NCBI GenBank assembly: GCA_009920495.1
Contig: RFZW01000005.1
Coordinates: 1 to 49,051 of the forward strand
DNA from: Chitinophagia bacterium
GTDB taxonomy: Bacteria > Bacteroidota > Bacteroidia > Chitinophagales > Chitinophagaceae
Direction of reading: 5' to 3'
Length of the DNA: 49,051 nt
Under the pieces are notes generated by a model, which saw only the letters and a list, made by a program, of their open reading frames with translations, did not search any database and was not told the DNA's origin. Below are positions 43,635 through 49,051 of the stretch, piece by piece. Every line of letters begins with the position of its first letter. The stretch's first letter is position 1. The translations under genes and the position numbers were made by a program.

Positions 43635-45050
43635 ATGAGTTGTGTTAAAAACATACTTTTCATCATTTTTCTAAATATCTTAGGGTTAACCCAAATTAAT
43701 GCCCAACATACAGATTTAGACACGGTATATTTTGTCAAAAAAACGCCTTTTTTAGAAAAAATTCTATCCTCTCAGGGCCTTTATGCCAATATTAATCTTT
43801 CGAAAGATAATAATATTATTCCTGGACAAGGGACTAATTTTGCTGAATATAGCCAGGAGATTATTAAGGATGAAAAAAATTTATATGTAAACCTTCAACG
43901 AACCGGTTTCGTTTTTATACTATTCAACCAAAATGATAGCATATTAGAATTTAGAAGAATTGATAGAACCATCAATTTAAATTATAATATTGGTTGCTAT
44001 AATTTTTTATACGAAGATCAACTATATAGTTATGGCGGTTATGGTTTTTGGAAAACCAATGGACACCTGCGACAGTTTAATGTTTTAGATAAACAATGGG
44101 ATATCATACCCTTAAATAAAGAAATTTTTTCCAATGGGTATCGATGGTATTCCAATAAAGAAGGAAAACTTTTTGTTCCCTTCCAGGATTTTGAAAATGC
44201 CGGATTAAAATCCATTCCGCAAGATCAATTAGAAACTAAAACGGAAAGTTATTATTTGGATTTGAAGCAAAGAGATTGGATAAAATTAGGAAGATTAGAC
44301 CCGAGTATTAAAAAAATCTTAGAGGAAGATCCAAACCCAAGTGGCTTTATATCAGTACAAAATGGGTGCTTACATATCATTAATGACGAAATATACTATT
44401 TTGATTTTATTGAAAATAAAATTTATAAATCAATAAAACCCGAATACAATCAATTTTTTATACGACGTATTGGATTAGACAACACATTTGAATCTAAAGG
44501 AAACATTTATTTTTATTATCCTTCCACTGGGAAAATTGAATCAGTACCGTTTAATTTGTCCAATTTTGAGTTATTAAATTTTCCCATTTGGAGAAGAAAT
44601 ACGGGTAGCGATAAATATGTAGCATTTGTATTATTATTTATTTTAATAGTGTTTTTCATCACGCGCTTTTTTAAGCAAAAAATTCAACAAAGAATAGTTT
44701 TGTCGCAGCTAAAGCATTTAAAAGCAAAATCAGTAAGTCAAGCATTTGTAGGCACTGAAATTTCTTTAATAGATATGCTTTTACAAGCTTCATTAGCTAA
44801 TGAAAAAATTGAAATACACCAAATAAATCATGTATTAGGTATCAAAGATAAAAATGTGGGACTGCAAAAAAAGGTAAGAAGTGATGTGATTAACGGCATC
44901 AATGATAAATATCAAATTATTACCAATGGCCCAAATCCATTGATAGTGAGTGTTAGAAAGGAAGATGATAAACGCTTCTTGGAGTATTTTATTTTGCCTT
45001 CAGAGATAAAAGAAATTCAAAAAATTATTAACAAAAGCAAGAATAATTAA
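43635..45050 (+). CDS. Single-pass membrane protein with periplasmic sensor-like and cytoplasmic DNA-binding-like parts
   Basis: A protein of 471 residues that I do not place in a named family. A signal peptide ends near INAQ. Residues about 25-325 would be periplasmic, with Gly/Tyr/Trp patches (YSYGGYGFWKTNG) that recall propeller blades. One membrane segment is at 328-345. The cytoplasmic 346-471 has a basic juxtamembrane helix, then helical blocks ISLIDMLLQASLANEKIEIHQ and GLQKKVRSDVINGINDKY that look like a winged-helix or helix-turn-helix fold. It precedes the haem-receptor-like gene by 133 bp on the same strand and could be its membrane-bound regulator. This is inference. Confidence 0.6.
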   Translation: MSCVKNILFIIFLNILGLTQINAQHTDLDTVYFVKKTPFLEKILSSQGLYANINLSKDNNIIPGQGTNFAEYSQEIIKDEKNLYVNLQRTGFVFILFNQNDSILEFRRIDRTINLNYNIGCYNFLYEDQLYSYGGYGFWKTNGHLRQFNVLDKQWDIIPLNKEIFSNGYRWYSNKEGKLFVPFQDFENAGLKSIPQDQLETKTESYYLDLKQRDWIKLGRLDPSIKKILEEDPNPSGFISVQNGCLHIINDEIYYFDFIENKIYKSIKPEYNQFFIRRIGLDNTFESKGNIYFYYPSTGKIESVPFNLSNFELLNFPIWRRNTGSDKYVAFVLLFILIVFFITRFFKQKIQQRIVLSQLKHLKAKSVSQAFVGTEISLIDMLLQASLANEKIEIHQINHVLGIKDKNVGLQKKVRSDVINGINDKYQIITNGPNPLIVSVRKEDDKRFLEYFILPSEIKEIQKIINKSKNN

Positions 45051-45183
45051 AGTATGACTTAGATCATCATTTTAATTTTTTTCCTTGGTTATGTCATAGC
45101 ACTGTCATTTTTAGCCTGACTATATTTATTTTTTTAATTAATTACGAAATTAATCTTTTTGTAAATAGGAGCTTTGTGTTCCA

Positions 45184-47257
45184 ATGAAATTAAGGTTATT
45201 ATATTTTTTAATATTTACACCAATTTGCCTTTTTAGTCAAATTCCATTTGTAAAAGACACTATGCAAGTGCAAGGGGATAGCGTAGTGGTTACTGCAACA
45301 AGGTCAGAACGAAAATTAAGTAATGTAACCGTACCAGTGACTATTATCAATGCAAAATCAATACAACAAATTGGCGCTTTACGTTTAACTGATATTTTAA
45401 AAGAACAACCAGGAATAACCATGACGAGTGGTTTTGGTGCAGGGGTGCAATTACAGGGCCTCAACCCCGATTATACAATTATCCTGATCAATGGAGAACC
45501 TTTGGTGGGTAGAACAGCAGGCGTATTGGATTTAAACAGAATTGTACTCGGCAATATTAAAAAAATTGAAATCGTCAAAGGGCCATCCTCCAGTTTATAT
45601 GGTAGTGAGGCCATGGCAGGTGTGATTAATATCATTACGGATGCAACCAATAAAACCCCTTTACAATCTTCACTTAGGTATGGCACTTATAATACAGTTG
45701 ATGCGGGGCTGAATAATACATTGGCTTCTAAATCTATTTTTTATCAAGGCTATTATAATTATTATAGTACTGATGGTTATAGCATTCGGCCAAGTTCGGC
45801 TTCAAGAGTTACAACGCCCATAACAAGGGTAGCCACGAACCAACAATTCAAATATAATTTCACCAATAATACCAATGTACTCGTTGGTCTAAGGTTTACC
45901 AATGAGCAAATTAAAAATGAATTATCTGTAACGAATGGTGGGTTGACAATTAATTCTAATGGGGAGGAAAAAAATACAGATTATAATATAGCAAGTTCAT
46001 TAAATCATCGATTTTCAAATTTATTAAAAACCAGCTTCAGATCCTATATAACGCAATACAATGCGACACAAAATTTATTAACTATTTCTGGCGCGCCTTA
46101 TACTGATATATTAGACCATCTATTTAACAGGCTTGAAAATCAAACTGAATGGGTTGTCAACAAAAAACTTACAGCGATAGTTGGAGGAGGTGCGGTAATG
46201 GAAGGTGTTAAAAGTAGCCGGTATGATAGTGAAAAAATAAGAAAGACCAATACAAATCAATATGCATTTAGCCAGTGGGAATGGACGCCTAATGATTGGA
46301 GGGATTCGTTTTGATCAAAATCAAACATATGCTTCTGCATGGAGTCCGAAGGCATCAATGTTATATAAAATAAATAAGCAACATAGAATCAGGCTAAGTA
46401 TAGGGCAGGGATTTAAAGCACCAGACTTCAGACAGTTATATTTAAATTTTACCAATGCAGCAGCAGGTTCGTATAGCGTATTTGGAACAGCACAAGCGCA
46501 AAAAGTGATTGGGCAATTAAATTCACTGGGTCAAATTGGGACATTATATAATAATTATTATCAATTAAAAGCACTACAACCTGAATATGCTACTGGCACA
46601 CATTTAACTTGGGAATTTGAACCCAATGCCAAAAGCTTTTATAGTTTTCAATTATTTAGAAATGATATTCGAAACTTAATCGAAGTACAACAGGTGGGAG
46701 CCTATGTAACTGGGGCTCAAATATATAGTTACTTAAATATTGGCCGAGCTTTTACAACTGGTTTAGAGATTGAAGCAAAACATCAATTGACTAAACAATT
46801 TTCAATAAGTGCTGCTTATCAATATTTAGAGACAGGGGATAAGGATCAATTAGCTCAAATCAAAAATGGTACCGTTTATACCAGAGATGCAAATGGGTTA
46901 AGCCGGAAATTAAATGTAAGTGAGTATGTGGGGCTACCCAATAATAGTTCGCATAAAGCACAACTAAAATTTAATTACAGTAATCAAAATGGATTGTTTG
47001 GAAATATCAGAGCGCTATATCGTAGTAAATGGGCTGTAAATAATACCAATGGCAACGAAGTTTATGATGCCGGTGATAGTTTTGCTAAAGGATATGTCGC
47101 CTTACACCTTTCTATTGGCAAAGATTACACTAACGGTATTGGTTTCCAATTTGGCTGCGATAATATGTTGAATTACATAGATGCCCTTAACCTACCCAAT
47201 TTACCTGGAAGAACTTTTTTCGCAACACTTAAAATACAAAAATCTAAAAAAATATAA
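45184..47257 (+). pseudogene. TonB-dependent receptor (haem-uptake HmuR-like) with frame-breaking deletion
   Basis: The gene begins intact: signal peptide to LFSQ, TonB-box-like DSVVVTATRSER, plug domain with PGITMTSGFGAGVQLQGLNPDYT and IVKGPSSSLYGSEAMAGVINII, then barrel strands. At 46285-46300 the frame breaks: QWEWTPNDWRDSF then TGA at 46312-46314. Family sequence resumes one frame over at GGIRFDQNQTYASAW and runs to 47257. About five codons (DKWxx in relatives) seem missing, so a loss of 3k+2 bases, near 14, is likely. The second part lacks an own start of quality, so a full barrel cannot form. The HmuY lipoprotein gene is adjacent. Confidence 0.8.
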
Positions 47258-47260
47258 AAT

Positions 47261-47908
47261 ATGAGACAAATTGTAAAACCCTTTTTATTATTACTTGCCT
47301 TAAGTAGCATCTTATTTTCTTGTACCAAAGACGAAGCAACTGTTGCATTACCCGTAACAGCAATAACAGTGAGTAACTTACCTGCAGATACGGTTTTAGG
47401 TATTAATGCTGTAACTGGCATGCCCTTTAGTGCTGGTAAGTATACTTTTTATAGTCTAGAAAAAAATGCAATTGTACCTAATACCGATAGTGCAAGTACT
47501 AAATGGGATTTGGCATTTGCAGGTTCAAAAATTTTAACCAATGGCGGAACCAGTGGTATAGGTTTAGGCGGGGCATTTATTTATACCGGATTGTTTGACG
47601 ACGTTAAAACTATTTCCAACGATTCTGTTTTTAAAACGGATAATGCACCTGCTTCATTTGCGGTTACATTTGGTAGTGGAAAAGGTTGGTATGTGTATGA
47701 CCAATTAACAAGTTTAATTACACCATTGGCAGGGAGGGTATTAGTGATCAGAACTGCGTCTGGAAAATACGCCAAGGTGGAAATAATTAATTACTATAAA
47801 GGTGGCGTAACCTTGCCAATCACAGCATCAGATAGTGACAAACTGTCTAAGCAACGCTATTACACTTTCAGATATGCTTATCAACCCAATGGTAGTAAAA
47901 CCTTTTAA
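47261..47908 (+). CDS. HmuY family lipoprotein (haem-binding)
   Basis: A lipoprotein of 215 residues. The lipobox SSILFSC gives Cys21 as the lipid anchor. HmuY features are KYTFYSLEKNAIV, STKWDLAFAGSKILTNGG, FGSGKGWYVYD, RVLVIRTASGKYAKVEIINYY and the closing YYTFRYAYQPNGSK. HmuY proteins are outer-membrane or surface lipoproteins that capture haem (or other ligands) and pass it to the HmuR-type TonB receptor. The start is 4 bp after the receptor stop, so the two were one operon. With the receptor broken, this protein may act alone or be on the way to loss. Confidence 0.88.
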   Translation: MRQIVKPFLLLLALSSILFSCTKDEATVALPVTAITVSNLPADTVLGINAVTGMPFSAGKYTFYSLEKNAIVPNTDSASTKWDLAFAGSKILTNGGTSGIGLGGAFIYTGLFDDVKTISNDSVFKTDNAPASFAVTFGSGKGWYVYDQLTSLITPLAGRVLVIRTASGKYAKVEIINYYKGGVTLPITASDSDKLSKQRYYTFRYAYQPNGSKTF

Positions 47909-47952
47909 TACCTAGTGGAAATATATAATTAAGAAGTGTAAACGATTTAATT

Positions 47953-47985
47953 AAACAGACCCGCTCCAAAGGAGCGGGTCTGTTT
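47953..47985. terminator. Strong bidirectional terminator hairpin
   Basis: AAACAGACCCGCTCC (47953-47967) and GGAGCGGGTCTGTTT (47971-47985) form a perfect 15-bp stem around AAA. It lies between the HmuY gene and the convergent DUF4442 gene. Confidence 0.9.
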
Positions 47986-48028
47986 GTTATTGGACAATAA
48001 TATTGGAATAGCAATAAACAGACTAAAG

Positions 48029-48511
48029 TTATTTGGCTTTAAAACTCCAAGTAATATTAAACTCAGCAACAACCTCGTTTGCGCTGTTTTTACCTACTGA
48101 TTTACACACTATTGTTTTGCCTTTCTTTGTTGCTATCGCTTCATTGATTGCATTTTGAATCATTTGCCCATCTTCACAAGTAAATAAAATGACGCCCGTT
48201 GCTTTTTTTACGAAAGCGACCTCCATTTTCACGACCAGCATACTCACCTTAGTTATTCGTTGATACACTTGTCCAAACGCCAACATACCACTGCACATTT
48301 CGGCAGCCATGGCTTCCACTGCGAAATAGATAGATTTAAAAGGGTTCATACTGAACCAGGAATATCGAATACGCACTACACAGGTGTTGGCATCAAAATG
48401 GTGAATCCGTAAACCAGCAAAAAAGGCGGCCGGAAGCTTAGTAAATAAAAAGTAGCGAAACTTAATAGGGTTGGTAATGATATTCTTGAAACGGTTGAAT
48501 GAAGGGTTCAT
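48029..48511 (-). CDS. DUF4442 hotdog-fold protein (thioesterase-like)
   Basis: A protein of 160 residues with no signal peptide. The sequence LPAAFFAGLRIHHFDANTCVVRIRY and NPFKSIYFAVEAMAAEMCSGMLA, then VAFVKKATGVILFTCEDG, matches the DUF4442 branch of the hotdog fold, related to acyl-CoA thioesterases such as YiiD/PaaI. Activity on acyl-CoA is likely but unproven. It follows the Dabb gene by 47 bp on the same strand. Confidence 0.86.
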   Translation of the reverse strand: MNPSFNRFKNIITNPIKFRYFLFTKLPAAFFAGLRIHHFDANTCVVRIRYSWFSMNPFKSIYFAVEAMAAEMCSGMLAFGQVYQRITKVSMLVVKMEVAFVKKATGVILFTCEDGQMIQNAINEAIATKKGKTIVCKSVGKNSANEVVAEFNITWSFKAK

Positions 48512-48558
48512 ACTAGGTAAATTTTAATCTTACGCTAACGCGGATCGACAAATATAAT

Positions 48559-48879
48559 TTAGCAACTCAATGCATCATAAATCACCACTTTTTGCCATAG
48601 GTGTTTACAATTTTCAATAAAGGCAAGGTGTAATGGATGTACCTGATATTCTTCTTCTTTTTCTGGGGATTCAAATAGACAAAGCCAAGAGATACTGTAA
48701 TCTTTCTCAATTACATCGCGTGTTGTATTCGCTGGGGAGCCTATATTTGAAAAAACGATGCTAGGTACTTTTGATAAAGCATGTAAACCTTCCATTAATT
48801 GCGCTTTATCTTCAGCGGAATTGGGGTTTTTCAAATAGAATAGAACGTGATGTACAAAATGCGAATTTGCTGTGTTCAT
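48559..48879 (-). CDS. Dabb (stress-responsive alpha/beta barrel) family protein
   Basis: A protein of 106 residues that forms a dimeric alpha-beta barrel. Family marks are the opening HFVHHVLFYLKNPNSAEDKAQL, DYSISWLCLFESPEKEEEY and the closing HPLHLAFIENCKHLWQKVVIYD. Members are often called stress-responsive A/B barrel proteins; most are unassigned, a few have cyclase roles in plants. It shares strand and a 47-bp gap with the DUF4442 gene and may be co-transcribed. Confidence 0.88.
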   Translation of the reverse strand: MNTANSHFVHHVLFYLKNPNSAEDKAQLMEGLHALSKVPSIVFSNIGSPANTTRDVIEKDYSISWLCLFESPEKEEEYQVHPLHLAFIENCKHLWQKVVIYDALSC

Positions 48880-48962
48880 AGTGGTTTAAATAAGGATTAA
48901 ATTATTAATTAAAAGTAAAATTAATAATGGTTATCTGCTAATTTTATTTAGTAAATTTACAA

Positions 48963-49051
48963 ATGCCTCTTTTACGATTATTTGTGCCATTTTTTAAGCG
49001 ATTTATGCTTGCATTAATCGGCATTGTTCTATTTAATTCAATACAGGCACA
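48963..49051 (+). CDS. Start of an exported protein, 3' partial
   Basis: ATG 48963 opens a frame that continues to the window end. A basic start (PLLRLFVPFFKRF) and a hydrophobic core (MLALIGIVLFNSIQA) form a signal peptide; an alternative ATG is at 49005. TAGTAAATTTAC at about 48950 is AT-rich promoter-like sequence. The mature protein lies outside the window, so its family cannot be named. Confidence 0.55.
   Translation, partial: MPLLRLFVPFFKRFMLALIGIVLFNSIQA

Noticed and set aside
1-49051. tRNA, rRNA, CRISPR arrays, insertion sequences, phage or integron features
   Set aside because: No cloverleaf, rRNA-like stretch, regular repeat-spacer pattern, transposase or integrase was found on either strand.

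Overview
The window is AT-rich DNA from a member of the Bacteroidota, most likely family Chitinophagaceae. Evidence for this is a type IX secretion sorting tail on a DUF1501 protein, GLPGLI and HmuY family proteins, TonB-dependent receptors, a carboxypeptidase-regulatory outer-membrane barrel, a DUF1080 protein, TAnnTTTG-type promoter elements and mostly weak Shine-Dalgarno signals. There are no rRNA, tRNA, CRISPR, integrase or transposase genes. It reads as chromosomal DNA rich in secreted hydrolases and envelope proteins, with three deletion-damaged genes.

Layout. 1-5 kb: the 3' part of a di-haem TsdA-like cytochrome c, an S9 (DPP-IV type) peptidase and a penicillin-binding/beta-lactamase-fold hydrolase. 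5-9 kb: a complete EmrA-EmrB-TolC type tripartite efflux operon. 9-12.5 kb: a NIPSNAP protein, a FucP-type sugar transporter, an acetylesterase-like hydrolase and a 42-residue zinc-ribbon protein. 12.5-17.3 kb (minus strand): DUF1800, DUF1501 (T9SS cargo), ECF sigma factor, putative anti-sigma factor and a small periplasmic LTPQ protein in one colinear cluster. 17.4-24.7 kb: M28 peptidase, a deletion-inactivated serine hydrolase, GDPD, single-domain asparaginase, esterase D-like hydrolase, S41 peptidase lipoprotein and DUF1684. 24.7-29.3 kb: nucleotide-sugar dehydrogenase, penicillin/AHL acylase, mini-HAD protein and YwaF-like membrane protein.

29.4-33.8 kb holds the least ordinary locus. Two adjacent D-Ala-D-Ala-ligase-like ATP-grasp genes lie here, the second fused at its C terminus to a complete SET methyltransferase domain with a post-SET cysteine cluster. 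A DUF1080 gene follows, and a LuxR-type regulator with a degenerate receiver domain is divergently transcribed. A TIM-barrel isomerase follows on the far side. 35-38.9 kb: a large outer-membrane barrel protein plus GLPGLI protein, both with glycine runs. 38.9-43.2 kb: a DUF47/PiT phosphate transport pair whose pit gene runs into a TonB receptor that has lost its 5' end. 43.6-47.9 kb: a haem-uptake-like locus comprising a one-TM putative membrane regulator, a TonB receptor broken by a small frame-changing deletion, and an HmuY lipoprotein. 48-49 kb: a DUF4442 hotdog protein, a Dabb protein and the first codons of another exported protein.

All function statements come from motif and family recognition by eye; no database search was run.
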